Notes: generated from the sequence alone by a model not told the origin. Shown: positions 17,180 to 29,945, counted from the first letter of the stretch. The stretch: 64,000 nt of DNA from Bacteroidaceae bacterium (GCA_017461605.1 JAFTXN010000009.1:88349-152348), one strand, 5' to 3'. Numbers and translations: made by a program.

Positions 17180-18733
17180 TTAGAGGGGCACATTACCGTG
17201 TTTCTTCGCAGGACGTGTTTCGCGCTTGTTCTCAAGTTGAGCAAGGGCACGACAGATGCGGAAACGCGTGTTGCGCGGTTCGATAACGTCGTCGATGTAA
17301 CCATACTCGGCGGCCTTGTAAGGATTGGTGAAGAGATCGTTGTACTCCTTCTCTTTCTGAGCGAGGAAAGCCTTAGGATCGGCTTGCTCCTTGGCCTCCT
17401 TGGCACTGAGAATGGCTACTGCACCACTGGCGCCCATCACTGCGATTTCGGCAGAGGGCCATGCATAATTGAGGTCGGCCTTGAGCTGCTTGCATCCCAT
17501 CACGATGTGGCTTCCGCCGTAACTCTTGCGGAGCGTAACCGTGACCTTGGGAACTGTGGCTTCGCCGTAGGCATAGAGGAGCTTGGCACCGTGACTGATC
17601 ACCGCGTTGTACTCCTGTCCGGTGCCCGGCAAGAATCCCGGCACATCGACGAGGCTCACGATGGGAATGTTGAAGGCATCGCAGAAACGCACGAAGCGAG
17701 CGGCCTTGCGGCTTGCATTGCAATCGAGCACGCCGGCGTAAACACTGGGCTGGTTGGCCACGATACCAACGCTCTGTCCGTTGAAACGGGCAAAGCCGAT
17801 GATGATGTTACGGGCAAAGTTGCGCTGCACCTCAAGGAACTCTCCGTTGTCGACAACGGCAGAGATGACCTTGTACATATCGTAGGCCATGTTGGGGTTG
17901 TCGGGGATGATTTCGTTCAGGCTGTCCTCCTTACGGTCGATGGGGTCGGTGCAAACCAAACGGGGAGCCTGCTCGCGGTTGTTCTGAGGCATGAAGCCGA
18001 GGAGTTTACGGATGAGTCCGGCAAACTCTTCTTCGGTTTTGGCCGTGAAGTGACAAACACCACTCTTCGAGCTGTGAACACCGGCTCCGCCGAGTTCTTC
18101 CTGGCTCACGTCCTCACCGGTAACGGTCTTTACCACCTTGGGACCTGTGAGGAACATGTAGCTGATTCCTTCCAGCATCACCACGAAGTCGGTAAGGGCG
18201 GGCGAATAGACAGCTCCACCGGCGCAAGGTCCGCATATACCGCTGATCTGCGGCACTACACCGGAGGCTTCGATGTTGCGTTGGAAGATGTTTCCAAATC
18301 CGGCAAGGGAATTGATACCCTCCTGAATGCGTGCTCCGCCTGAGTCGTTCAGACCGATGCAAGGCGCACCCATCTTCATGCTCTGGTCCATCACCTTGCA
18401 AATCTTCTCGGCCATAGTTTCAGAGAGCGAGCCGCCATTCACGGTAAAGTCCTGGGCAAACACATACACCAGGCGACCATCGATGGTGCCGCTTCCGCAC
18501 ACCACGCCATCGCCAAGAAATTGTTTCTTCTCCATGCCGAAATTGTGGCAGCGGTGGAGTTTGAACATGTCCATCTCCTCGAAAGAACCTTTGTCCAAAA
18601 GGAGGTCGATGCGCTCGCGTGCCGTGGCTTTGCCCTTGGCATGCTGTTTCTCGATAGCCACTTCGCCACCACCCAGACGGGCCTTGGCGCGAAGTTCTAC
18701 GAGTTGCTTGATTTTCTTAAGTTGTTCACTCAT
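17180..18733 (-). CDS. mmdA: Carboxyltransferase subunit, propionyl-CoA carboxylase beta / methylmalonyl-CoA decarboxylase alpha
   Basis: 517 residues of the acyl-CoA carboxyltransferase family, two crotonase-fold halves. Motifs: KATARERIDLLLDKGSFEE near the start, the first oxyanion region NDSGGARIQEG, CGPCAGGAVYSPALTDF, and the second-half VDVPGFLPGTGQEYNAVI with SYGGSHIVMG. It moves CO2 between biotin and propionyl-CoA/methylmalonyl-CoA in the cytoplasm. In Bacteroidales this belongs to the succinate-to-propionate route. It leads an operon with the OadG-like protein and biotin carrier. The methylmalonyl-CoA epimerase gene, often adjacent in related genomes, is absent here. Direction (carboxylase or decarboxylase) cannot be told from sequence. 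Confidence 0.93.
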   Translation of the reverse strand: MSEQLKKIKQLVELRAKARLGGGEVAIEKQHAKGKATARERIDLLLDKGSFEEMDMFKLHRCHNFGMEKKQFLGDGVVCGSGTIDGRLVYVFAQDFTVNGGSLSETMAEKICKVMDQSMKMGAPCIGLNDSGGARIQEGINSLAGFGNIFQRNIEASGVVPQISGICGPCAGGAVYSPALTDFVVMLEGISYMFLTGPKVVKTVTGEDVSQEELGGAGVHSSKSGVCHFTAKTEEEFAGLIRKLLGFMPQNNREQAPRLVCTDPIDRKEDSLNEIIPDNPNMAYDMYKVISAVVDNGEFLEVQRNFARNIIIGFARFNGQSVGIVANQPSVYAGVLDCNASRKAARFVRFCDAFNIPIVSLVDVPGFLPGTGQEYNAVISHGAKLLYAYGEATVPKVTVTLRKSYGGSHIVMGCKQLKADLNYAWPSAEIAVMGASGAVAILSAKEAKEQADPKAFLAQKEKEYNDLFTNPYKAAEYGYIDDVIEPRNTRFRICRALAQLENKRETRPAKKHGNVPL

Positions 18734-18788
18734 AGCGTATAAGTGTTTTTATGATAATGCGTAAAGAGTTTACATAGTTTGGAAAGGC

Positions 18789-18820
18789 CAAAGATAGTGC
18801 ATGAGGACGTATTCACCAAA
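18789..18820 (-). promoter_or_regulatory. Promoter of the mmdA operon
   Basis: On the minus strand TTTG (18817-18820) and TATCTTTG (18789-18796) with a 20-bp spacer; predicted leader about 50 nt. Confidence 0.8.
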
Positions 18821-19033
18821 TTTGCACACAACTTTTGATTGCGCAACAGAGCCTTTTTATCCGTTCGGATGGTGCAAAGATACAAATTATATGCACACCG
18901 AGGCTACTTCTGTGCAGCTTTTGGTTTTCCAGGCCGAATCGCAAAGATAACAGAGCGTGTTATGAACACCGGGAACAGCCGGTGCTTTTCCACCCATTCC
19001 CCGCCAAAAGATGCTGTGAGGGATGGCAAAAAT

Positions 19034-19096
19034 CTGCAGTGCTTGCAGAATTTTCTGCAGTGCTTGTAGAAAATTCTGCAAGCACTGCGGAAAAAC
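19034..19096. repeat. 21-bp-unit array with perfect 21-bp inverted arms
   Basis: Three units (19034-19054, 19055-19075, 19076-19096). The arms at 19036-19056 and 19068-19088 are exact complements over 21 bp, and the 11-nt loop (GCAGTGCTTGT) repeats the start of the arm. It lies upstream of the mmdA promoter and beyond the 3' end of the TonB-like gene. Confidence 0.85.
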
Positions 19097-19149
19097 CATG
19101 GAGGCCTTTCGAAATTTGTACCCTCGCTGCAGTCCTCCGGCAATCGGAC

Positions 19150-19190
19150 AAAAAAATTCCCGACACGCCGTATCACTACGACCCGTCGGG
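19150..19190 (-). terminator. Terminator of the TonB-like outer-membrane protein gene
   Basis: Minus strand: CCCGAC (19185-19190) and GTCGGG (19159-19164) form a stem with a 20-nt loop, followed by AATTTTTTT. It lies about 40 nt after the stop codon at 19233. Confidence 0.65.
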
Positions 19191-19232
19191 GTTACGATTA
19201 TAAAAAGAGAAGGTTTGTTTCTATCGAAGCCA

Positions 19233-22200
19233 TCAGAACATCATGGGACGGCCACCGCCGGAACGCATTCCGCCTCCCTGAGGACCGCGACCGCCTCCGC
19301 CACCGGCTGAAGCGCTGCCCGACTTTCCGCCGGGGAAGATGTTCAACTTATAGATGAAGTGCAGCATGATGTAAGAGTTGATGGCGTTGTTCCAAGAGTC
19401 GCGGCGCATTTGCGCGTTAATGGTGCGGCTCACGTTGCTCTGCTTATGCAGAATATCGTAGAATTGGAGGCTGACGGTGGCCGCGTTGTTCTTGAGGAAG
19501 CTCTGTGATATCTGAGCATTCCAGAGCAACTCGTTGGTGTTCATCGAGGCTTCCGAATAACCACGGCGTGAGCTCATGCGAATGTCGGTCGAGATGCTCA
19601 TGTTCCAAGCAAAGTTGAAGTTGGCATTGGCCCCGTAGGAGAAATTCCACGTGTCCATGTTGGCATTTTCCTGCAGCTTGCTGCGTGCATGCTGATAGTT
19701 GAGCGAACCGAACACACCCACGTCAAACCATGAGCCACGGTAGGCAGCATTCAGGTTCTCGCCCAGCGTGAATGTGCGCGTGGTGCTCTTCTGCACATCG
19801 GCTGCCGCAAAGATTGCGTCGTATTCGGTGGCCGAAGCTCTAAATACGGAGGGCAAACGACGTAAGTTCACATTTTTGCCACCTCGATCGAACACCGAAA
19901 CATATCCCACGGAGTTGTCATAATTCAGATTGGTAAAGGTAGAAATCGTGAAGAGCTTGTCATAACCCAAACCGGTGTTGAACATGAAGTGGCCTCGCGT
20001 GTTCCAATTTCCATCTATGTTCTCGGGACGCGTGTATCGCACACCCGTTGTTTCATCATAGACCATCATGTTGCTAATCGAATTGGAAGTTTGCGAGAAT
20101 TCGAGTCCACCACCGATTCCCTGCTGTCTGTCGGGATTGTAACCGTTGTAGCGAGCGCGGAAAGAGTTTGTCCACGAAGGCTCAAGGCCCGGATTACCCA
20201 TCGAAACGCTCAGCGGATCGCTGTCGTCCACCACGGCGAGAAGGTTCGTCATGGACGGCTGTGAAGACGAACCGCGGTAGCGAAGATCCAGCTGGCTGGT
20301 CTTGGAGAAGCGGAAGCGCAGCCGAACTTGGGGCGACACCTTGAAGACATCGCGCACCACAACCGTATCAATCTGGTCGGGACGCAGATACTCCATCTCG
20401 GTGCGCTGCGGATTGAAGTCGAGACCGGCATTGAAGCGTATCAACTCCGTATTGTAGCGAACACCAATGTTGGCTTTGTGGTCCTGATAGCGATAAGTGG
20501 CATACTGACTGTTGCGTTCGTCGCGTACGGCGGCCAGAACGTCGGCCTCGGTGGGGATGGTTCCGATGGGGGGATAGTTATATTGGTCGCCCCATGTGCC
20601 ATATTGGGCATCCACTTCGTCGAGATTGTAGAGCGAGCGATTGCTGTCGGTATACCGGTAAGCATATTCGTAGCGCACTTCAGCAAACCAGTTCTTGGCA
20701 AACGGTTCGGCATAACTCAAGCGCAAACTATAGTTCCAGTTCGTAGAAGGATTGTTGCTGTATTGGTTGATATAGTCGGATGCTTTTCCGTTTGTGTTCT
20801 GGAAGTATGTAATGTCCGAAATGGTGAACGAAGTGCTTCTGCTGTCGGTGTAGCCGGCCGATGCCCGGAATGAAAGATTTCGGCCCAGGCTTCCGAAGCG
20901 TCGCATCACCATCAAGTTACCGCTCACACCGTTGCTACGGCTTTCGCCAAGCGTTGTGCGTTCGTTGCGGTTCACAGCGATATCCTCCACATAGGAGTTG
21001 AGCGTTTCGGCAAAGATGCTGTCCAGCGGATCGACCATGCCTTCGATGGCATACGGGTCGTCATCAAATGTTCCCGTGCGACTCCGGCCGTTGTTGTGGC
21101 TGTCGCTGTGCGTGAAACGTGGACGGAACATGATGGTCGTCATGCTGTCAGGATTCCACGACAGACGCAGATTGGCGCTCACATTGGTGGACGAAGAGCG
21201 GCTCTTGTTGTAGCTGTTGCTGAACGAACTTCGCGTATTTCCACCCGTGAGGAAGGTTTCCGAAGAACTTGTGCTGACAAGGTCTGTGCTGCTATGCGAA
21301 TACCACACATTGCCTCCCAATTCCAGGCGACCGCCTTCGCGTTTTTTCTTCCCGTTTTCCCAAGAGAAGTCAAGGCCTGCGGCTTTGCTCGAAACCAGTC
21401 CGCCACCGCCTCCCCAGCCTCGGGGACTTCCGAAACCGCGGTCGCCGGTGTTGTTGGCCGAGCCGAAAGCTGTGATACGGCTGCGGTCGGTGAAGCGCGA
21501 GGCAAACACACGTCCAGTGTAGCGGTCGTGCGTTCCGTATCCCAAGTCTACATTCGAGATCCACGACTCATTGAGTTCGCGCTTGGTAGCGATGTCGAGC
21601 ACCGTTGTTTCCTCACCATCGTCAATGCCGGTCATCTCTGTGTAGTCGCTTTTCTTGTCGTACGCCTTTATTCGCGAAACCAGGTCCGTGGGAAGGTTCT
21701 TCATGGCCGTCTTGGTGTCGCCTTTGAAGAAGTCTTTGCCGTTGATGAGAAATTCGGTGACGGTTTTGCCGTTCCACTTGATGGTTCCGTCGTCCGCCAC
21801 TTCCACTCCCGGAAGTTGTTTCACAAGAGCCTCCAATGTAGAGCCAACCGGCACGCGGTAGGCCGCAGCATTGAACACGGTAGTGTCCTCCTTCTGCTCC
21901 ACTTTCGAGGCTGTGGCCGTTACCACCGCCGAACCCAAGGCTATGTCGGTGGATTTCAGCAAAAGCTTTCCGACGTTCAGGGTGTCGGGAGTGGTTTCCG
22001 AAAGTTGCACGATGAGATTTGTGGGCTTATAGCTGACACACGACACGCGCAAGGTGAGTTTCCCCTGCTGCGACGTGCGAAGCGTGAAGCGTCCTTTTTC
22101 ATCGGTATTTACCCCCGTGAGCATCGTGGTGTCGCGCATCAGGCGAACCGTAGCAAATTCTATGGCCTCGCCATTGCGCTCGTTGGCCACCGTACCGGTG

Positions 22201-22274
22201 ATCAGCTTTGTCTGAGCCTGAAGGCCCGTGATGGTTGCCAAAATCAGAAAGATGAGAACACTGATTCGTTTCAT
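19233..22274 (-). CDS. TonB-dependent-receptor-like outer-membrane beta-barrel protein
   Basis: 1013 residues. Signal peptide MKRISVLIFLILATITGLQA, then a carboxypeptidase-regulatory-like beta-sandwich (LITGTVANERNGEAIEFATV), a plug-like domain (LEALVKQLPGVEVADDG and TEFLINGKDFFKG) and a long beta-barrel of the outer-membrane-beta-barrel family common in Bacteroidota. The plug segment LVSRIKAYDKKSDYTEMTGI with GEETTVLDI is typical of this group. It probably transports or binds a ligand at the cell surface; no SusD partner lies nearby, so it is not a standard polysaccharide locus. The extreme C-terminus is unusual: after the last strand (IYKLNIF) come about 30 residues rich in Gly, Arg and Ser. 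Confidence 0.85.
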   Translation of the reverse strand: MKRISVLIFLILATITGLQAQTKLITGTVANERNGEAIEFATVRLMRDTTMLTGVNTDEKGRFTLRTSQQGKLTLRVSCVSYKPTNLIVQLSETTPDTLNVGKLLLKSTDIALGSAVVTATASKVEQKEDTTVFNAAAYRVPVGSTLEALVKQLPGVEVADDGTIKWNGKTVTEFLINGKDFFKGDTKTAMKNLPTDLVSRIKAYDKKSDYTEMTGIDDGEETTVLDIATKRELNESWISNVDLGYGTHDRYTGRVFASRFTDRSRITAFGSANNTGDRGFGSPRGWGGGGGLVSSKAAGLDFSWENGKKKREGGRLELGGNVWYSHSSTDLVSTSSSETFLTGGNTRSSFSNSYNKSRSSSTNVSANLRLSWNPDSMTTIMFRPRFTHSDSHNNGRSRTGTFDDDPYAIEGMVDPLDSIFAETLNSYVEDIAVNRNERTTLGESRSNGVSGNLMVMRRFGSLGRNLSFRASAGYTDSRSTSFTISDITYFQNTNGKASDYINQYSNNPSTNWNYSLRLSYAEPFAKNWFAEVRYEYAYRYTDSNRSLYNLDEVDAQYGTWGDQYNYPPIGTIPTEADVLAAVRDERNSQYATYRYQDHKANIGVRYNTELIRFNAGLDFNPQRTEMEYLRPDQIDTVVVRDVFKVSPQVRLRFRFSKTSQLDLRYRGSSSQPSMTNLLAVVDDSDPLSVSMGNPGLEPSWTNSFRARYNGYNPDRQQGIGGGLEFSQTSNSISNMMVYDETTGVRYTRPENIDGNWNTRGHFMFNTGLGYDKLFTISTFTNLNYDNSVGYVSVFDRGGKNVNLRRLPSVFRASATEYDAIFAAADVQKSTTRTFTLGENLNAAYRGSWFDVGVFGSLNYQHARSKLQENANMDTWNFSYGANANFNFAWNMSISTDIRMSSRRGYSEASMNTNELLWNAQISQSFLKNNAATVSLQFYDILHKQSNVSRTINAQMRRDSWNNAINSYIMLHFIYKLNIFPGGKSGSASAGGGGGRGPQGGGMRSGGGRPMMF

Positions 22275-22433
22275 TTTAACTGCTTATATATATTTATGAT
22301 GTGTTGGTTGCTTTCGCTTTTCTTATGACGCAAATTTCCGCATAAGGTTTAATGCGCCCATCATTACAATGCAGGAAATCGACAAAGCATTATTTTTTCA
22401 TGATAAACGCCGAGGGCAAAAGAAAAAACTCTG

Positions 22434-22441
22434 TATATTTG
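22434..22441 (+). promoter_or_regulatory. Putative -7 box of the ATPase/DUF4435 operon
   Basis: TATATTTG matches TAnnTTTG, giving a leader of about 60 nt before the ATG at 22511. No clear -33 motif. Confidence 0.5.
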
Positions 22442-22510
22442 CCTTGTAGCCTTACCTCCGGGAAGACACCGGACCTTATACATTATTATATATACAACAC
22501 ACGCATCACT

Positions 22511-23335
22511 ATGACGAAGTTGGCAAATCGCATCGCGAAGATTGAAATCAGCAGCTTGTGGAGCGGACACAAACACATTGTTTGGGAGTTGCGCCCCGGT
22601 GTAAATGTGCTCAGCGGAAAGAACGGCGAGGGAAAGAGCACCATCCTCAACAAACTTGTGCAGTTCCTCGAGACAGCTCCCTCTACCGGCGAAATTCGTG
22701 GCACGCGCCTCGGTGTTCAGATCGACTTCGAGCCAAGCGATGCCACCGGCATCCGCTATGACATCATCCGCAGCTTCGACCGCCAGCTGGTGCGCGGTGA
22801 TGGTCTCGACAAGCTCACCGATGTCCGCGTCAACACCGAGCTCGATTGGCAGCTCTATCTGCTGCAACGCCGATACCTCGACTATCAGGTCAACGTGGGC
22901 AACCGAATGATAGCCCTGCTCACCGGCGGCGACCCGTTGGCCGGCGACCGTGCCAGAGAGGCTGCGCAAGCGAAGACACGCTTTCAAGACCTTGTGGACG
23001 AACTGTTCAGCGAAACGGGAAAGCGCATCGACCGCACTTGCAACGAAATCAGATTTGAGCAATACGGAGAGAAACTTTCGCCCTACCTGCTCTCGAGTGG
23101 CGAGAAGCAGATTCTGCTAATCCTCCTCACAGCCCTGACCGAGGACATGCAGCCCTACGTCATCTTCATGGATGAGCCGGAAGCCAGCCTGCACTTTGAG
23201 TGGCAGCAGAAACTCATCCGAATGGTGTGCGAGCTCAACCCGAACGCTCAGATAATACTCACCACGCACTCGCCGGCCGTCATCATGGACGGATGGACCG
23301 ACGTCGTAACCGAAGTTTCGGAGATAACATTCTAA
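22511..23335 (+). CDS. Compact ABC/AAA-type ATPase, possible AriA-like defence ATPase
   Basis: 274 residues from ATG 22511 (a longer open frame upstream lacks family features). It has all ABC-ATPase motifs: Walker A GKNGEGKST at residues 36-44, signature LSSGEKQ at about 193-199, Walker B VIFMDEPEASLH at about 217-228 and switch histidine TTHSP at about 251-255. No membrane segments or long coiled coil, unlike SMC/RecF proteins, so it is a minimal OLD/AAA15-like ATPase. The next gene (6-nt gap) encodes a DUF4435 protein. ATPase plus DUF4435 is the arrangement of the PARIS anti-phage system (AriA plus AriB). A housekeeping role in Bacteroidales is also possible; defence is inferred from gene pairing. 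Confidence 0.8.
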   Translation: MTKLANRIAKIEISSLWSGHKHIVWELRPGVNVLSGKNGEGKSTILNKLVQFLETAPSTGEIRGTRLGVQIDFEPSDATGIRYDIIRSFDRQLVRGDGLDKLTDVRVNTELDWQLYLLQRRYLDYQVNVGNRMIALLTGGDPLAGDRAREAAQAKTRFQDLVDELFSETGKRIDRTCNEIRFEQYGEKLSPYLLSSGEKQILLILLTALTEDMQPYVIFMDEPEASLHFEWQQKLIRMVCELNPNAQIILTTHSPAVIMDGWTDVVTEVSEITF

Positions 23336-23341
23336 CAAACC

Positions 23342-24376
23342 ATGGCCAGGAGGCTCTCCAAGAATCTCAATTCCGCCTATATCGAGGCGGCCAACGCGCT
23401 CCGAGGGAAGAAAGCGCGGCGACGCATTGTGGCTTATGTCGAGAGCTACGATGACGTCTACTTCTGGAGTCACGTACTTCGCCCCTTGGAGACGGAACAT
23501 TTCTACTTCGAGGTGATGCTTCCCTCCCGCAGCACGCTCACTCGGGGCAAGAAGCAGGCACTCTCGCAAAACCTCGGGCCATACATGATCGCCTGCGTCG
23601 ATGCCGACTACGACTACGCCATGCAAGGGGCTACCGCAACGTCGCTTCAGGTGTGCCAATCGGAATTTGTGTTCCACACCTACGCTTACGCCATCGAGAA
23701 CTACGAATGCTACGCTCCCTCCCTGCAAAATGCGTGTGTGGCGGCCACACTCAACGACAAGCGTCTGTTCGACTTTGAAGACTTCCTACAGAAATTCTCA
23801 CGCATCGTATGGCCGTTGCTGGTGTGGAACCTGTGGTGCTATCGCTACGGGGAATATCGCCACTTCACCATGCAGAATTTCTGCGACATCGTGGCTCTCA
23901 CCGAGATGAACTACTATCATCCGGAACAAACGTTGGAGAAATTGCAACGGCGTGTCAATGCCAAAATCAGCCGCCTGCAACGGCAGTTTCCGCAAGGGCG
24001 AAAGACCTACAAGCCCTTCATGAACGAGCTGGTGCAGCAGCTGGGTTTCAGCCCGGAGACAGCCTATCTCTACATGCGTGGCCACGATCTGCAGGACGCC
24101 GTCGTATTGCCCCTCATGGGAGGCATCTGCGAGACACTGCGACGCGACCGCGAACGAGAGATACGCCGGTTGGCCGAACACCACACCCAAATGCAGAACG
24201 AGCTGTCGGCATATCAGCATGCCGCAGCATCGATTGCCGACATCCTGCGCAAGCAGACGACCTACGACACCGCCCCCACCTACCTGCGTATCCGCGACAA
24301 TATCCGCCGACACATCGAGCGGCTCGAAGCACGCATCGCGCCCCCACCGGCCGGGGCGGGCGACACAACTCCATAG
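23342..24376 (+). CDS. DUF4435 (TOPRIM-like) protein, possible AriB-like effector
   Basis: 344 residues. The N-terminal domain shows the TOPRIM-like layout of DUF4435: conserved Glu34 followed by Asp37/Asp38 in YVESYDDVYFW, then the DxD pair Asp87/Asp89 in CVDADYDY, expected metal ligands of a nuclease-type centre. A middle region (FVFHTYAYAIENYECY) is also typical of DUF4435. The last 80 residues (DREREIRRLAEHHTQMQNE onward) are predicted coiled coil. In PARIS systems the equivalent subunit is released from the ATPase and cuts RNA after sensing a phage anti-restriction protein. Here it is coupled to an ATPase gene 6 nt upstream. Activity is inferred. Confidence 0.75.
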   Translation: MARRLSKNLNSAYIEAANALRGKKARRRIVAYVESYDDVYFWSHVLRPLETEHFYFEVMLPSRSTLTRGKKQALSQNLGPYMIACVDADYDYAMQGATATSLQVCQSEFVFHTYAYAIENYECYAPSLQNACVAATLNDKRLFDFEDFLQKFSRIVWPLLVWNLWCYRYGEYRHFTMQNFCDIVALTEMNYYHPEQTLEKLQRRVNAKISRLQRQFPQGRKTYKPFMNELVQQLGFSPETAYLYMRGHDLQDAVVLPLMGGICETLRRDREREIRRLAEHHTQMQNELSAYQHAAASIADILRKQTTYDTAPTYLRIRDNIRRHIERLEARIAPPPAGAGDTTP

Positions 24377-24407
24377 ACTTCTTTTCACACACCCTATCCT
24401 GAAAAAT

Positions 24408-24470
24408 CCGCAGTGCTTGTAGAATTTTCTGCAAGCACTGCGGATTTTTCAGAACGCCTTGTAAATTTTT
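24408..24470. repeat. 21-bp-unit array acting as terminator of the ATPase/DUF4435 operon
   Basis: Three units (24408-24428, 24429-24449, 24450-24470). Arms GAAAAATCCGCAGTGCTTG (24401-24419) and its exact complement (24432-24450) form a 19-bp stem with a 12-nt loop and end in a T-run, so the array works as an intrinsic terminator 24 nt after the gene. The third unit carries the other core, GAACGCCTTG. Confidence 0.85.
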
Positions 24471-24542
24471 GCTCTCCTCATCCCCATTTTCCCGACAAAG
24501 AGTCACAGTTTCCGACATCGCACGACCATTATCCTCTTTTAG

Positions 24543-28679
<4,137 letters not shown>

Positions 28680-28716
28680 CGACAAGATTCGCAACACGCA
28701 TCTTTATCTCATGAAA

Positions 28717-28752
28717 CGGCCTCGACACTCAGCGGTGTCGAGGCCGCTTTTT
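28717..28752 (+). terminator. Intrinsic terminator of the beta-galactosidase gene
   Basis: CGGCCTCGACAC (28717-28728) and its exact complement (28735-28746) with a 6-nt loop, followed by CTTTTTTC. Confidence 0.92.
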
Positions 28753-28862
28753 TCATCTCCCTATTTTCCGGAGGTTTCATCGGCACTGAAACCGAAACGC
28801 ACTCCTTTCGTAATTGCCCGAACGGCTTCAAAAGTTCTCGAACGTGCTCATAAAGTATATTG

Positions 28863-28967
28863 CACGCCTTGCAATATTAATCTCACGTCTTGCAATATTA
28901 ATCTCACGTCTTGCAATATATATTTCACGCCTTGCAATATATATTTCACGGCGTGAGATATACTTTA
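28863..28967. repeat. Five tandem 21-bp units flanked by 10-bp inverted repeats
   Basis: Units start at 28863, 28884, 28905, 28926 and 28947, each beginning CACG; the first four share TTGCAATAT. A TAAAGTATAT at 28851-28860 is mirrored exactly by ATATACTTTA at 28958-28967. The rest of 28753-29017 has no gene. The unit length equals that of the other arrays in this window, but the sequence is more AT-rich. Confidence 0.85.
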
Positions 28968-29017
28968 GAAGCACTGCAGACAACTTCTCCGTGCTTCTCT
29001 GCCATTTCACACGGGAG

Positions 29018-29051
29018 CAAAAAGAAAGAGTGCCCCACGTGGGAGCACTCT
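29018..29051 (-). terminator. Intrinsic terminator of the TetR gene
   Basis: Minus strand: AGAGTGC (29045-29051) pairs with GCACTCT (29027-29033), enclosing the palindrome CCCACGTGGG, followed by a T-rich run. Confidence 0.75.
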
Positions 29052-29085
29052 CATGGTGTGTATCACTTGCTGTTAGGGGGATGAA

Positions 29086-29733
29086 TTAAGGCGTGATGCC
29101 TCTGATTTTCTGCTTCTTGAAGAACTCATCCATCAATGCCGCCCCCTTAGGTGTGGCGCAGCCGCGCAGGTAAACGAGCACGAAGTTGTAGAATATCGCC
29201 GGCAAGGGATATTTCTTCAGGAAGTCCTCCGCACGTGTCATGTCTACGTGCGAGGAAAAGATATCGTACACTATCTCGTAGTTGACGTCCTCGCGCAACA
29301 ACCCTTCCTGCACGCAGCGATGTAAGAACTCGCGAGCCTGCTGTGCCGTAGCCGCCCTGCGCTCCTCCACCAGCCTGACGATACCCGGATATCGCGGAAC
29401 GTCCAGGACGAATTGCGGTGAGACGTTTTGCAAACGCTGCAGCTTAAACGCAAAGTCTGTCAAGATAATCTCCAGCAGATTGCCGGCCTCGGCCATGGCC
29501 TTCTGCATGCGCTGCGTGTGCTGCCTGTCCATTTCAGCAAAGCATGCCCCGAGCAGCGCTTCCTTGTCGGCAAAGAGTTGATACAGGGTACGCTTGCTCA
29601 TGCTCAGTTCGTGAGCGATGTCGTCCATCGTAACAGCCTTGATACCACGTGTCATAAAAGCCTTGAGCGCCACTTCGGTGATGTGGCGGCACACTTCGTC
29701 GTGGCGATTGGCGAGGGGAGTATTATCTTTCAT
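29086..29733 (-). CDS. TetR/AcrR-family transcriptional regulator
   Basis: 215 residues from the ATG at 29733; the longer frame upstream would cover the operator and promoter. The N-terminal helix-turn-helix is clear: FMTRGIKAVTMDDIAHELSM then SKRTLYQLFADKEAL, the TetR DNA-recognition signature. The C-terminal ligand-binding domain (about residues 65-215) has no recognised effector. It would repress its own promoter through the palindrome at 29776-29792. The divergent small outer-membrane gene at 30000 shares the intergenic region and may be co-regulated. No efflux pump lies next to it, so the target is unknown. Confidence 0.9.
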   Translation of the reverse strand: MKDNTPLANRHDEVCRHITEVALKAFMTRGIKAVTMDDIAHELSMSKRTLYQLFADKEALLGACFAEMDRQHTQRMQKAMAEAGNLLEIILTDFAFKLQRLQNVSPQFVLDVPRYPGIVRLVEERRAATAQQAREFLHRCVQEGLLREDVNYEIVYDIFSSHVDMTRAEDFLKKYPLPAIFYNFVLVYLRGCATPKGAALMDEFFKKQKIRGITP

Positions 29734-29775
29734 GCAAAGATGTGTTTGTGAACCTTTCTGATTTTCCTTTCCTGC

Positions 29776-29807
29776 GTAGCGAAATACGCTACACGCAAGC
29801 AAATTTA
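29776..29807 (-). promoter_or_regulatory. TetR gene promoter and putative autoregulatory operator
   Basis: Minus-strand -7 box TAAATTTG (29800-29807), with a weak TTTA in the -33 region. Directly downstream, over the expected transcription start, is the palindrome GTAGCG-aaata-CGCTAC (29776-29792). This size and position fit a TetR operator. Binding is inferred. Confidence 0.6.
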
Positions 29808-29945
29808 ATAAGAAAAACTTTCTGTCAGCCTAAAGTTTTATTAAAAACCTCCCAAATCACCGCATTTATCGGCCGAAGCCTCTAAAAAACATTAACGTAC
29901 CGGCATTTTTCAGTCAGGATGCGTGGCAAGGGCGTTGCGAAAGCC

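Noticed and set aside
16985-18343. 452-codon plus-strand frame over mmdA
   Set aside because: Antisense shadow of the carboxyltransferase and its small partner.
28863-28967. CRISPR-like array
   Set aside because: 21-bp units touch each other with no unique spacers; no cas genes in the window.
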